From contig CAZLEX010000016.1 of the NCBI GenBank assembly GCA_964558655.1, positions 1 to 39,156 of the forward strand: 39,156 nucleotides of DNA. Reading direction: 5' to 3'. Below are positions 25,168 to 33,805 of the stretch, one piece after another; within the stretch, counting starts at the first letter, position 1; every line of letters starts with the position of its first letter. Made by a program: the position numbers and the translations under genes. Source of the stretch: RGIG6353 sp964558655 (GTDB lineage: Bacteria > Bacillota > Clostridia > Oscillospirales > SIG627). The notes under the pieces are model-generated. The model was not told the origin of the DNA, did no database searches, and worked only from the letters and a program-made list of their open reading frames with translations.

Positions 25168-26025
25168 TTATTTCCTCTCAGAAAGTTTATTGTAAACGGT
25201 ATCGTAAAAATGAGTATTTTTTATTTTAATTAAATCGGTTGTATATTTTGATTTTTTTATTGATACCACATCTTTGTAAAGCAAAAGAACATTTTCTCTT
25301 CCGTCCAGTGTCAAGTATACATCTTCATCTGCTTTGCCGACACTTGATACAAACAGCTCTGAGGCATGAGAAAATATAACAGGTCTTGAATTATAAAGAG
25401 AATGTGCACAAACCGGAGTTACCTGAATACATTCAAACGAAGGATCGACAATGGCACCTCCCGCCGAAAGCGAATAAGCCGTAGAACCTGTCGGAGTTGA
25501 TAAAATCAGCCCATCAGCATTGTAAGAAGAAATACAACCGCCGTTACATTCAAGCTGAAGCTCAATCATTTTCGAAACACTTCCGTGCATTATAACAGCT
25601 TCATTAAGCACCGTAAAAGAATACTTTACCTCGCCTTCGCGAATCACATCGACATCAAGCATCATACGCGGTTCAATGACAAATCGGTTTTTAAACAAAT
25701 TGGATATAAGCCCGATTTCATTGGTTTCAAGTTCTGCCATAAAGCCAACTCGCCCTAAATTAATACCCAAAACCGGTATATGTTTTCGGCATATGTCAGT
25801 CGCTATTCTGAGTATAGTTCCATCTCCGCCTATGGTTATCACCGCATCGGTATCGGAAAACAGGGATTTAGCGTCTGTATAAAATACTTTATCCGGAGAA
25901 TTGTAAGCGAGTTTTTCATCAAGCCATATAACATCGGCAAAATGTGAAATATACTCGATTATTTTATGCGTAAAATTCTGTGTAGGATCTTTTTTTATAT
26001 TAGAAACAACAGTTATCTTGTTCAA
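25168..26025 (-). CDS. nadK: NAD kinase
   Basis: This 285-residue enzyme phosphorylates NAD to NADP, using ATP or polyphosphate. It shows the GGDGT loop (66-70, ITIGGDGTILRIA) with the catalytic Asp, LGRVGFMAE and the signature NADGLILSTPTGSTAYSLSAGG (split by family as NADG plus TPTGSTAYSLSAGG), about 168-190. The length matches the bacterial family. It is in the dxs-tlyA-nadK-argR-recN cluster and ends one base before argR, so translation is probably coupled. The start ATG 26025 lies 12 bp after tlyA. Confidence 0.96.
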   Translation of the reverse strand: MNKITVVSNIKKDPTQNFTHKIIEYISHFADVIWLDEKLAYNSPDKVFYTDAKSLFSDTDAVITIGGDGTILRIATDICRKHIPVLGINLGRVGFMAELETNEIGLISNLFKNRFVIEPRMMLDVDVIREGEVKYSFTVLNEAVIMHGSVSKMIELQLECNGGCISSYNADGLILSTPTGSTAYSLSAGGAIVDPSFECIQVTPVCAHSLYNSRPVIFSHASELFVSSVGKADEDVYLTLDGRENVLLLYKDVVSIKKSKYTTDLIKIKNTHFYDTVYNKLSERK

Positions 26026-26037
26026 GCTTTCACTCCC

Positions 26038-26787
26038 TCATTTATGCACAAAATATGCCAAAAATTCCGTATTGCCGTCTCCACCCTCTATTGGAGATAC
26101 GCACAAATCTATAAATTTCAAATTGAACTGTGCGGCTTTTAAAATTACTCGGTCTATTACCTCACGATGAATTTTATTGTCTTTTACTATGCCGTTTTTG
26201 CCGACATATTCTCTTCCGGCTTCAAATTGCGGTTTTATAAGAGAAATAAAAAATCCACCGGGTTTTAAAAACTTATCAACAATTGAATACAGAAATGTTT
26301 GAGAAATAAACGAGACATCCATTACAATTAAATCGCAAATCGGAACAAGAGAGAATGTCAATTTCCTTGCGTCCGTATTTTCCAAAGAAATAACACGATT
26401 ATCTTGCCGCAGCTTCTCATGCAGCTGTGCCCTGCCGTTTTCAACCGCATAAACTCGAGCTGCCCCATTCTGTAATAAAACATCTGTAAAGCCGCCTGTC
26501 GATGCACCTATATCAAGGCAAATCATATCTTTGACATCAACATCAAAAACTCTGAGTGCTTCTTCAAGTTTAAAAGCACCTCTGCCGACATATTGAGTAA
26601 GTTTACTTTCTTTTATTTCAATGACATCACTATCACTTACAAGTGTACATACCTTATTCTCTGTTACTCCGTTAACGCTTACGCAGGAATCGAGTATAAG
26701 CTTTTTGGCAAGGCTTCTGCTTGAACACTTACCGGTTTGCGTTAAATAAATATCCAGCCTTGATTTTGTCAAGAATTTTTCTTCCAT
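26038..26787 (-). CDS. tlyA: TlyA-family rRNA 2'-O-methyltransferase / S4-domain protein
   Basis: This 249-residue protein has an N-terminal S4 RNA-binding domain (about 6-65, RLDIYLTQTGKCSSRSLAKK) and a FtsJ/RrmJ-like methyltransferase domain with the SAM loop DIGASTGGFTD (92-102). Later come VMDVSFISQ (about 155-163) and LIKPQFEAGRE, which carry the catalytic Asp and Lys of the KDKE set. In mycobacteria TlyA 2'-O-methylates 16S and 23S rRNA; in Firmicutes the target is assumed to be similar. It overlaps the dxs end by 19 bp. Confidence 0.92.
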   Translation of the reverse strand: MEEKFLTKSRLDIYLTQTGKCSSRSLAKKLILDSCVSVNGVTENKVCTLVSDSDVIEIKESKLTQYVGRGAFKLEEALRVFDVDVKDMICLDIGASTGGFTDVLLQNGAARVYAVENGRAQLHEKLRQDNRVISLENTDARKLTFSLVPICDLIVMDVSFISQTFLYSIVDKFLKPGGFFISLIKPQFEAGREYVGKNGIVKDNKIHREVIDRVILKAAQFNLKFIDLCVSPIEGGDGNTEFLAYFVHK

Positions 26788-28604
26788 GAAATAACCTTTT
26801 CACAAATTTTTCGAGAACTCATAGCACAAAAATCATAAAGTTCGTCAAGGGAACCGTGCGGAACAAAATAATCTCCTATGGCGATTATATCTCTTTGATA
26901 CTGTGAAACAGGCAAATTTGCAAAAAGATGCTCTGAAAAACCTGCCGCTTTTATTCCCTCTTCAACCGCCAAAATATATGTAGGATTAACCTGAGATATA
27001 ATACGGGCAACCGCAGTATAGTCAACGGGTTTCAGCTTTAAAAACTTCAGAACTGTACAGGAAATATTTTTTTCTTGCAAAATTTCTTTTGCTTTAAGCA
27101 CCTCTTCGGTAATTCGTCCGTATGTTATAAACAAAACATCTGCCGTTTTTTCTTCATCTAACGAGATGTCACACGGTATCGGAAAAGAATTTTTTACAGT
27201 AACAGATTGCACCCCTTTAGGATATCTCACGGCAACAGAGTGCAAAGTCCGCTTTCCGTTTTCAAAAGAATACAAAAGCTCGTCAAAAGTTGATGGAGAA
27301 TAAACTGTAAGATTCGGAACGGGTAACAGCAGTGCGACATCAAACACACCATGATGTGTCGCCCCGTCACGCGGAGTAAAACCCGCACGGTCCAAAGCAA
27401 GAGTTATTTTTAAATTTTGAATTGCACAGTCATGCAAAAGCTGGTCCCATGATCTTTGAAAAAAAGTGCTGTAAACGGCAAAATAAGGTGAAAAACCGCC
27501 TGCACTCATGGCGGCACAAAATGTCATTGCGTGTTCCTCACAAATTCCGACATCAAAAAACCTTTGCGGAAATTTTTCTCGGAACTCATGAAGACCTGTT
27601 CCATCGCACATGGCAGCTGTTACGACAACCGTTTTCGAATTTTTTTCAGCTTCTTCTCTTATATATTTGCCGAAAATATCGGAAAATGTTGTCTTATCTC
27701 TCTGTAAAGATGTTATATTCGGTGAAACGGCATGAAAACTGTCCGGATCGTTTTCGGCATCGGAAAACCCTTTCCCTTTTTTAGTGCACAAATGCACCAG
27801 GACAGGCTTATTGCAATTTACGGCTTCTTTGAGCAACAATTCAACGGTTTTCAAATCGTTTCCGTCGGCAGGACCTAAATAATCAATTCCCAAATCTTCA
27901 AAAAAATTGCTCTTAACAATTATACATTTTATAAAATATTTTATTCCGCCGACCAAACGGGAAAGATGTTTACCTATTAAGGGAATTTTATCAAGGACTT
28001 TCTTTGTTCTCCTTTTTAAACGCAAATATTTTTTTGTCGAGCGGATTTTCATCAGATAATCCGGCATTTTTCCGACATTCTTTGAAATTGACATTTCATT
28101 GTCGTTTAAAATAATTATAACCTTATCATTTTTATCGATATTATTAAGAGCTTCAAAAGTCATTCCGGTACAAAAAGCACCGTCTCCTACAACTGCAACA
28201 GCAAAACTTTTTTCTCCATTTAAACGCGACGCTTTTGCAAAACCGACAGCCGCCGAAAGTGCTGTACTGCTATGTCCCGCTCCGAACGGATCGTACACAC
28301 TTTCTTCCCTTCTTGTAAATCCGGAATAATTACCGAAAGTACGAAGAGTTTCTTTGGTAAAATATCTTCCCGTTAAAAGTTTATGTACATAACTCTGATG
28401 CCCCACATCGTAAATTATTTTATCATGCGGTATATCGAACACACGAACACAGGCTAGTGAGATTTCACAAATTCCCAAATTTGAAGCGAGATGGCCGCCG
28501 GATTCCATAACCGTATGAATCATATAATTTCGTATAGCATCACAATATTTTTCAGCTTCTTGAAGCGTAAGTGATTTTATTTCGTCCAGTGACAGAAAAT
28601 TCAA
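26769..28604 (-). CDS. dxs: 1-deoxy-D-xylulose-5-phosphate synthase
   Basis: This 611-residue thiamine-diphosphate enzyme makes DXP from pyruvate and glyceraldehyde 3-phosphate, the first step of the MEP pathway (also feeding thiamine and pyridoxal synthesis). Visible: DVGHQSY (66-72), ThDP motif GDGAFCTGMTFEALNN (140-155), ICEEHAM (catalytic Glu of the ThDP cofactor, about 363-369) and DRAGFTPRDGATHHG with the conserved His. The conserved GPxDGHD reads GPADGND here, with Asn249 where the active-site His is usual. The start codon is TTG 28604, with AAGGGGG 7 bases ahead. It is the first gene of the six-gene operon. Confidence 0.94.
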   Translation of the reverse strand: MNFLSLDEIKSLTLQEAEKYCDAIRNYMIHTVMESGGHLASNLGICEISLACVRVFDIPHDKIIYDVGHQSYVHKLLTGRYFTKETLRTFGNYSGFTRREESVYDPFGAGHSSTALSAAVGFAKASRLNGEKSFAVAVVGDGAFCTGMTFEALNNIDKNDKVIIILNDNEMSISKNVGKMPDYLMKIRSTKKYLRLKRRTKKVLDKIPLIGKHLSRLVGGIKYFIKCIIVKSNFFEDLGIDYLGPADGNDLKTVELLLKEAVNCNKPVLVHLCTKKGKGFSDAENDPDSFHAVSPNITSLQRDKTTFSDIFGKYIREEAEKNSKTVVVTAAMCDGTGLHEFREKFPQRFFDVGICEEHAMTFCAAMSAGGFSPYFAVYSTFFQRSWDQLLHDCAIQNLKITLALDRAGFTPRDGATHHGVFDVALLLPVPNLTVYSPSTFDELLYSFENGKRTLHSVAVRYPKGVQSVTVKNSFPIPCDISLDEEKTADVLFITYGRITEEVLKAKEILQEKNISCTVLKFLKLKPVDYTAVARIISQVNPTYILAVEEGIKAAGFSEHLFANLPVSQYQRDIIAIGDYFVPHGSLDELYDFCAMSSRKICEKVISWKKNS

Positions 28605-28634
28605 GCTGTCACCCCCTTAACATAATGCGTTACG

Positions 28635-28663
28635 ATTATAGCATAAAAAGGCAAAAAAATCAA
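28635..28663 (-). promoter_or_regulatory. Promoter of the dxs-tlyA-nadK-argR-recN-tyrS operon
   Basis: Minus strand: TTGATT (28663-28658), 17-bp spacer, TATAAT (28640-28635) with TGC just before it (extended -10), about 30 bp ahead of the dxs TTG start. Confidence 0.85.
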
Positions 28664-28667
28664 GACA

Positions 28668-28685
28668 TTTGCATAATTATGCATT
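28668..28685. promoter_or_regulatory. ARG-box-like palindrome upstream of the dxs/argR operon
   Basis: TGCATAATTATGCA (28670-28683) is a perfect palindrome directly upstream of the -35. Against the ArgR consensus WNTGAATWWWWATTCANW it differs only at the symmetrical A-to-C and T-to-G positions. It is a candidate operator for ArgR, encoded in the same operon. Confidence 0.4.
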
Positions 28686-28691
28686 GCCGGT

Positions 28692-28715
28692 GAAAACCAG
28701 CACGATCGGTGCGGT
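28692..28715 (-). terminator. Probable terminator of pcrA
   Basis: On the minus strand ACC-GCAC, loop, GTGC-T-GGT followed by TTTT: a 7-bp stem with one bulged T starting 3 bases after the pcrA stop. Moderate quality only. Confidence 0.45.
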
Positions 28716-28717
28716 AA

Positions 28718-31087
28718 TTATTCGGCAATTTTTTTCAACTTTGCATACGAACCCATTATTTTTTTCGTTCCTACCGTATCAAAAGCTATTTCATACAGCG
28801 TATCGGAACCCATTTCTTTCTTTAGCGTTATAATTCCGCGACCGAATACAGAGTGTAAAACACACTCGCCGACTGAAAAAGCGGAATGATTGACAGAGTC
28901 CTGCTTTTTAAATGATGCATTGTTTACCGTTTGTGATTTTTCATTGGTAAAATATGATTTTTGAGTTTGGGAAAAACAAGAATTAATATCATTTATAAGC
29001 TGTTTAGGTATTTCTTTAACAAAGCGTGATGTTTGATTTATCATCGTTCTTCCGAACATAAGCCGATTTTGAGCATTGGTAATTATCAGTTTCTTTTTTG
29101 CTCTCGTTATTGCAACATACGCCAAACGCCTTTCCTCCTCCAAATCTTCAACATTATTAATACTCTGTGAAGAAGGAATAATATTTTCTTCGACTCCCGG
29201 TAAAAACACAATCGGAAATTCAAGACCTTTCGAACTGTGTATTGTCATCAAAACGACTGCATCAGCTCCGGATTCATAAGAGTCGACATCTGCAACAAGT
29301 GCAATTTCTTCCAAAAACTGTCCGAGTGTGCCTTCCGGATTTTCTTCCGTGAATTTTACACCGTTGGAAATAAGCTCATTGATATTATCAATTCTTTCCC
29401 GTTCGGACTCAATTGAATTTGCAAGCATTTCATAATATCCCGTATCATATACGGTATGCTTTATGAGCTCCGGCAAAGGTTCACTTACCGACATTGTCTG
29501 TAAAGATTTTATAATTTCGGCAAACTTCATAAGTTTCGGAGAAAACTTTTTTAAAGCCGCATACTCATCTGACGAAGCAAGAACATCAAAAAAACTTTTA
29601 TTTTCGGCATGAGCGATAATTTTAATATTTTTTAAAGTTCCTTCGCCTATTCCTCTTTTAGGAACATTGATTATCCGTTCAAGTTTAACACTGTCATGAG
29701 GATTTGCAATTACAGACAGGTAAGCGACGATATCTTTTATTTCCTTGCGGTCATAGAAACGGGTTCCGCCTAAAAGTCTGTGCGGAATCCCGGCTTTTGC
29801 AAAAGCCGTTTCGAGATTGTTCGACTGTGCATTAATTCTGTAAAGAAGTGCAAAATCAGAATATTTATGTTCACCGTTTTTTACATAATCGGTAATTCTG
29901 TCAACGATATATCTTGCTTCTGCATCCTGATTTTCAAGTTTGCAATAATCGATTTTTTCACCTTCACCGACTTCCGTCCAAAGTGTTTTACCCTTTCTGC
30001 CTTCATTATGACTTATAACGGCATTGGCGGCATTTAAAATCGTTCCTGTGGATCGGTAATTCTGTTCCAAAAAAACAACTTTGGCATTTTTAAAATGAGA
30101 ATCAAAATTCAGTATATTTTGTATTACCGCACCGCGAAATTTATATATACTTTGATCGTCATCGCCGACAACCATTATATTTTTATACTTTCCGCAAAGC
30201 ATTTGCATCAATTCAAGCTGTGCACCGTTCGTATCCTGATATTCGTCAACAAGTATGTATTTAAATTTACTCCTGTATTTTTCCAAAACATCTGGACACT
30301 TTTTGAAAAGCTCAATAGTGAGACAAATAATATCGTCAAAATCGAGTGCGTCGGCATCTTTCAGTGCATTTTGGTAACGCTTGTAAATTTGCATAATCGT
30401 CTTTTCCTTAAAATCGGAAATGGCGTCTATACTTTCGTCATCGGGAAAAACGAGACGGTTTTTATATTTTGATATTATTGTCAAAACGCTCTTCGGGACA
30501 AACATTTCTTCATCGAGTTCAAGCTCTTTTATTATGTTTGAAATAATTTTTTTCGAATCATCTGTATCATAAATACTGAAACCGGAGTTATAACCGATGC
30601 GGTCAATATTAACTCGTAATATCTTAACGCAAACCGAATGAAATGTACCTGCCCATATATCTTTGGCACAATCCCCCAAAAGCAACTGTAACCGCTCTTT
30701 CATTTCCGAAGCGGCTTTATTGGTAAATGTTATTGACAGTATCTCCCATGCGGCAGGAGCGTTGTAGGAAAAATTGGAAAGTAAATTTTTTAAATCGTCT
30801 TTATTTATGTTATCTCTGTTTTGGTATATCTGTTTAAAAACCTCCAACATATTATCGTCGATTCCGGCGGGAATTTCATCGGTATAATATGCATCTCCGA
30901 AATTCAGCATATGAGCTATTCTGTTTACCAAAACAGTTGTTTTTCCGCTGCCGGCACCTGCTAATACCAAAAGAGGTCCGTTTACGGTAAATACGGCTTC
31001 TCTCTGCTTTTTATTTAATTTGCTGTAATAAAAGTCAAAAAGTTTTTTCTTTATACTAAAAAATTCTTCTTTAAATTGTTCGTTCAT
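28718..31087 (-). CDS. pcrA: DNA helicase PcrA/UvrD
   Basis: This 789-residue SF1A 3'-5' helicase acts in nucleotide excision repair, recombination control and transcription-coupled repair. Motifs: Q-motif LNKKQREAV (24-32), Walker A AGAGSGKTT (43-51), TFTNKAASEM (motif Ia), VDEYQDTN (motif II), GDDDQSIYKFRGA (motif III), LEQNYRST (motif IV), VVLMTIHSSKGLEFP (motif V) and EERRLAYVAITRAKK (motif VI). The C-terminal 50 residues (GECVLHSVFGRGIITLKKE) form the Tudor-like RNA-polymerase-interaction domain typical of PcrA. An insert of about 50 residues (about 57-107) follows the Walker A helix. Its ATG shares one base with the stop of the preceding SDR gene. Confidence 0.96.
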   Translation of the reverse strand: MNEQFKEEFFSIKKKLFDFYYSKLNKKQREAVFTVNGPLLVLAGAGSGKTTVLVNRIAHMLNFGDAYYTDEIPAGIDDNMLEVFKQIYQNRDNINKDDLKNLLSNFSYNAPAAWEILSITFTNKAASEMKERLQLLLGDCAKDIWAGTFHSVCVKILRVNIDRIGYNSGFSIYDTDDSKKIISNIIKELELDEEMFVPKSVLTIISKYKNRLVFPDDESIDAISDFKEKTIMQIYKRYQNALKDADALDFDDIICLTIELFKKCPDVLEKYRSKFKYILVDEYQDTNGAQLELMQMLCGKYKNIMVVGDDDQSIYKFRGAVIQNILNFDSHFKNAKVVFLEQNYRSTGTILNAANAVISHNEGRKGKTLWTEVGEGEKIDYCKLENQDAEARYIVDRITDYVKNGEHKYSDFALLYRINAQSNNLETAFAKAGIPHRLLGGTRFYDRKEIKDIVAYLSVIANPHDSVKLERIINVPKRGIGEGTLKNIKIIAHAENKSFFDVLASSDEYAALKKFSPKLMKFAEIIKSLQTMSVSEPLPELIKHTVYDTGYYEMLANSIESERERIDNINELISNGVKFTEENPEGTLGQFLEEIALVADVDSYESGADAVVLMTIHSSKGLEFPIVFLPGVEENIIPSSQSINNVEDLEEERRLAYVAITRAKKKLIITNAQNRLMFGRTMINQTSRFVKEIPKQLINDINSCFSQTQKSYFTNEKSQTVNNASFKKQDSVNHSAFSVGECVLHSVFGRGIITLKKEMGSDTLYEIAFDTVGTKKIMGSYAKLKKIAE

Positions 31088-31806
31088 TATATCACAAATC
31101 CACCGTTTACATTAATAATTTGCCCTGTAATAAAATCACTTGCGTCAGATGCCAAAAAAAGAACAGCTTGTGCAACATCATGCACATCTCCTATTCTCCC
31201 GAGCGGAGTTTTTTCACATAAATCAACAATATCACTTTCCGAAAAATCCGACATCATATCCGTTTTTATCACTCCTGGTGACACCGCATTAACGGTTATA
31301 CCGCTTGGAGCAAGCTCTTTAGCAAGTGCTTTTGTAAACCCGTCAACACCCGCTTTTGAAGCTGAATACGCCACCTCACATGAAGCACCGGTACTTCCCC
31401 ACATTGAAGAAATGTTGATAATCTTACCTGATTTTTTGGATACAAAATGCGGAATCAATGCCTTGCACATAAGGAATACAGATGTTAAATTCACATTGAG
31501 AATTTTGTTCCAGTCCTCAACACTCATCATATCCAAAAGCCCGTAATAAGATATTCCGGCGTTGTTGACCAAAACATCTATTTTACCGAACCTTTTTAAA
31601 ACGGAAGAAACACAGTCAAAGACACTTTCTTTATCGGAAACATCACAGCAATAAGCATAAGTACCGTCAAATGTTTTTTCAATTTTTTCGGCTTCCTCAC
31701 TTGAATTACAATACAAAAATATAACACGGTATCCGGCATCGTGAAATTCTTTAACAAGAGACGCACCTATACCTCTCGAACCGCCCGTAATCAATACTGT
31801 TTTCAT
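31087..31806 (-). CDS. SDR oxidoreductase, FabG/YmfI-like
   Basis: This 239-residue short-chain dehydrogenase has an NAD(P)-binding TGGSRGIG (7-14), NNAG (81-84), catalytic Ser (about 134), Tyr147 and Lys151 in YSASK, and PGVIKTDMM after it. It resembles FabG (3-oxoacyl-ACP reductase). The NSSEEAEK and ISSMWGSTGASCEVAYSASKAG segments look more like the YmfI/EfpI group, which reduces 5-aminopentanone on EF-P in Bacillus; that is a suggestion, not proof. The start is uncertain: ATG 31806 is the conventional N-terminus (MKTVLITGG), but AGGTG lies very close, and GTG 31812 is a possible alternative. It sits between the DivIVA-like gene and pcrA. Confidence 0.85.
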   Translation of the reverse strand: MKTVLITGGSRGIGASLVKEFHDAGYRVIFLYCNSSEEAEKIEKTFDGTYAYCCDVSDKESVFDCVSSVLKRFGKIDVLVNNAGISYYGLLDMMSVEDWNKILNVNLTSVFLMCKALIPHFVSKKSGKIINISSMWGSTGASCEVAYSASKAGVDGFTKALAKELAPSGITVNAVSPGVIKTDMMSDFSESDIVDLCEKTPLGRIGDVHDVAQAVLFLASDASDFITGQIINVNGGFVI

Positions 31807-31822
31807 AATCACCTGTCAAATA

Positions 31823-32377
31823 TCAGTTGTATTTCGTGCAAGCTCCCGATACTTTACCGTAAATAGTGTCAATAGACGAACAGATTTTTTCAAACACATC
31901 GGTTAATTCCTCTTTCGAGTGTTCTATTATCTGCCGATTTTCGACAAAAGTATCCTTGAACTCGTCTCTCATTTCATCAAGTTCACGCTTACGCCTGTCT
32001 ATTTCTTCCCGTGCCGAACTTATAATTTTTTCTGCTTCGGATTCGGCACTTGCAATTTTTATCTGAGCTTCATGCTCCGCATTAAGCATAAGTGATGCAT
32101 ACTTTGACTGCATATCATCATATTTGGAAGCTTTTTCGGAACTGATTTTATAATTTTCTTCAATTTCCGCATTAGCTTTTTCCAGCGATTCACATTTATT
32201 TTTAAATTCAGACAGCTCATCCCTGATTTTTTTCAATTCGTTCTGTAAAATACGGTTATGGTCGTTCAATTCGTTAATTCTTTCCGTTTGCTCACAATTA
32301 AGCTTTTCGATAAATTTCAGCACATCTTGCTTATTGTAACCCGTTAAAGAAGTTCTAAAATAAATATCGCCTGACAT
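31823..32377 (-). CDS. DivIVA-domain coiled-coil protein
   Basis: This 184-residue protein begins with IYFRTSLTGYNKQDVLKFIEKL (split here as IYFRTSLTGYNK plus QDVLKFIEKL), which matches the membrane-curvature-sensing N-terminus of DivIVA/GpsB-like proteins (F/Y, G-Y-N/D, V-xx-F). The remainder, about 30-165, is a continuous coiled coil with Glu/Lys-rich heptads. Such proteins localise to poles and division sites and organise cell-wall synthesis or chromosome segregation. It is likely a clostridial DivIVA-like paralogue, not the main DivIVA of the division cluster, since no sepF/ftsZ genes are near. ATG 32377 follows AAAGGATG. Confidence 0.82.
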   Translation of the reverse strand: MSGDIYFRTSLTGYNKQDVLKFIEKLNCEQTERINELNDHNRILQNELKKIRDELSEFKNKCESLEKANAEIEENYKISSEKASKYDDMQSKYASLMLNAEHEAQIKIASAESEAEKIISSAREEIDRRKRELDEMRDEFKDTFVENRQIIEHSKEELTDVFEKICSSIDTIYGKVSGACTKYN

Positions 32378-32420
32378 TTTATCATCCTTTCAGCCATCAA
32401 ATATAAATTATCTTTCAGAT

Positions 32421-32449
32421 ATTATAACATAAAAAAACGAATTTGTTAA
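32421..32449 (-). promoter_or_regulatory. Promoter of the DivIVA-like/SDR/pcrA operon
   Basis: Minus strand: TTAACA (32449-32444), 17-bp spacer, TATAAT (32426-32421) with TGT just before it (extended -10). Confidence 0.8.
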
Positions 32450-32486
32450 TAGTAATATTTAAGAAAATATATTTTTGAGGTTTAAA

Positions 32487-33758
32487 ATGTTAGAAAATGT
32501 AAAAAATTTCTTATGGAGTCCCGCAACAATTCTTTTTATTGTAGTTTTGGCAGTTATTTTAGCCGTAAAAACACGCTTTCGTGCCTTAAGTCACCCGGTT
32601 AAAAAATTGAAAACGACTTTGTTTTCAAAAAGCAAAAACAAATCTTCGTTTGAAGCTATGTGTACCGCATTAGGCGGAACAATCGGTGTAGGTAACACAA
32701 TAGGAGTTGCCGGTGCTATAGCGGAAGGCGGTGCCGGTGCTATTTTCTGGATGATAACAGCTTCGTTTTTCGGAATGGTGATAAAAGAAGCCGAGATATT
32801 CCTGGCAGTAAAATTTAAGCCTGCAGGCAATCAAAATTCCGGCCCTATGTATTACATAGAACATGGAATCGGTTCAACCTTTTTTGCGAAATGCTGGGCT
32901 GTTTTATGTATTTTTACAGCGTTCGGAATGGGCAATTTTTCTCAGTCGATGTCGTGTATAAATTCGATACATAAAACAGTGGGTATAAACAAAGCGGTAA
33001 TAAGTCTCTTATTTTCTTTACTTGTGTTTTTAATACTTAAAACCGGACTTTTCGGAATTAAAAAAGCAGTAAGTTCGGCTGTGCCTGTTATATCGGTTCT
33101 TTTTATTGTTCTTTCGTTTGTAATACTCTTTATTCAAAGACACAATATTCCATCGGCGGTATGCGAAATCTTCAAAAGTGCCTTTAATTTTAAAAGCGGG
33201 ATAACAGGTGCAAAATGGTCTGCCTTTTGTGCAAGTATTCGCTGCGGTTTTTCAAGAGGGATATTTACAAACGAAGCCGGACTCGGAAGTGCTTGCATCG
33301 TACATTCGACAAGCGATGAAACCTCGCCGGAAAAACAGGCAAGCTGGGGAGTTATTGAAGTTTTTATAGATACGGTTGTCATATGTACACTAACGGGGTT
33401 GATGATTTTATCTCTAAGTCGTGATTATAAAAATATCGGTATAGAGGAAACCACGCTTATAGTTTTTACAGACGCACTGGGAAAATTAGGGAGTGTTTTT
33501 TATACGGTTTCAATCTTTTTCTTCGCTGCCGCAAGCATATTGGCATGGTATTTTTATTCGGAATGTGCAATACGGTATATGGGGATAAAAAAAGACTTTC
33601 TTAAAATTTATAAATTTCTTTTCGCCTTAGCTTGCTTTTTCGGCGGTATAATTCCGGCAAAAAAAATTTTGCAAATTTCCGACATATTTAACGCCTTGAT
33701 GTTAATCATAAATTTGTGTGCCGTCTTTTTACTCACAGATGAAACAAAAAGCAATTGA
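32487..33758 (+). CDS. Alanine/glycine:cation symporter family protein
   Basis: This 423-residue, about 11-helix membrane protein of the AGCS family imports amino acids (usually Ala or Gly) together with Na+ or H+. Characteristic segments are GGTIGVGNTIGVAGAIAEGG (about 63-82, split by family as the substrate/Na+ site), FWMITASFFGMVIKEAE, GPMYYIEHGIG (about 118-128) and FTNEAGLGSACIVHSTSD (about 261-278). ATG 32487 has GAGG at 32477-32480. It is shorter than the typical 450-480 residues, with the loss at the C-terminus. It lies divergently from the DivIVA-like operon. Confidence 0.92.
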   Translation: MLENVKNFLWSPATILFIVVLAVILAVKTRFRALSHPVKKLKTTLFSKSKNKSSFEAMCTALGGTIGVGNTIGVAGAIAEGGAGAIFWMITASFFGMVIKEAEIFLAVKFKPAGNQNSGPMYYIEHGIGSTFFAKCWAVLCIFTAFGMGNFSQSMSCINSIHKTVGINKAVISLLFSLLVFLILKTGLFGIKKAVSSAVPVISVLFIVLSFVILFIQRHNIPSAVCEIFKSAFNFKSGITGAKWSAFCASIRCGFSRGIFTNEAGLGSACIVHSTSDETSPEKQASWGVIEVFIDTVVICTLTGLMILSLSRDYKNIGIEETTLIVFTDALGKLGSVFYTVSIFFFAAASILAWYFYSECAIRYMGIKKDFLKIYKFLFALACFFGGIIPAKKILQISDIFNALMLIINLCAVFLLTDETKSN

Positions 33759-33783
33759 CCTTTCGGAAATAATATGATAAAAT
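33755..33783 (+). promoter_or_regulatory. Promoter of the ATP-grasp/PHP/deacetylase operon
   Basis: TTGACC (33755-33760) overlaps the symporter stop codon; 17-bp spacer; TAAAAT (33778-33783) with TGA just before it (extended -10). The start codon follows 23 bp later. Confidence 0.75.
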
Positions 33784-33805
33784 ATAATCAAGAGAGGTGA
33801 AGAAA

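Noticed and set aside
32443..32471. Plus-strand promoter for the symporter overlapping the minus-strand promoter
   Set aside because: TTGTTA has no convincing -10 at the right distance and would leave almost no leader before the start codon.
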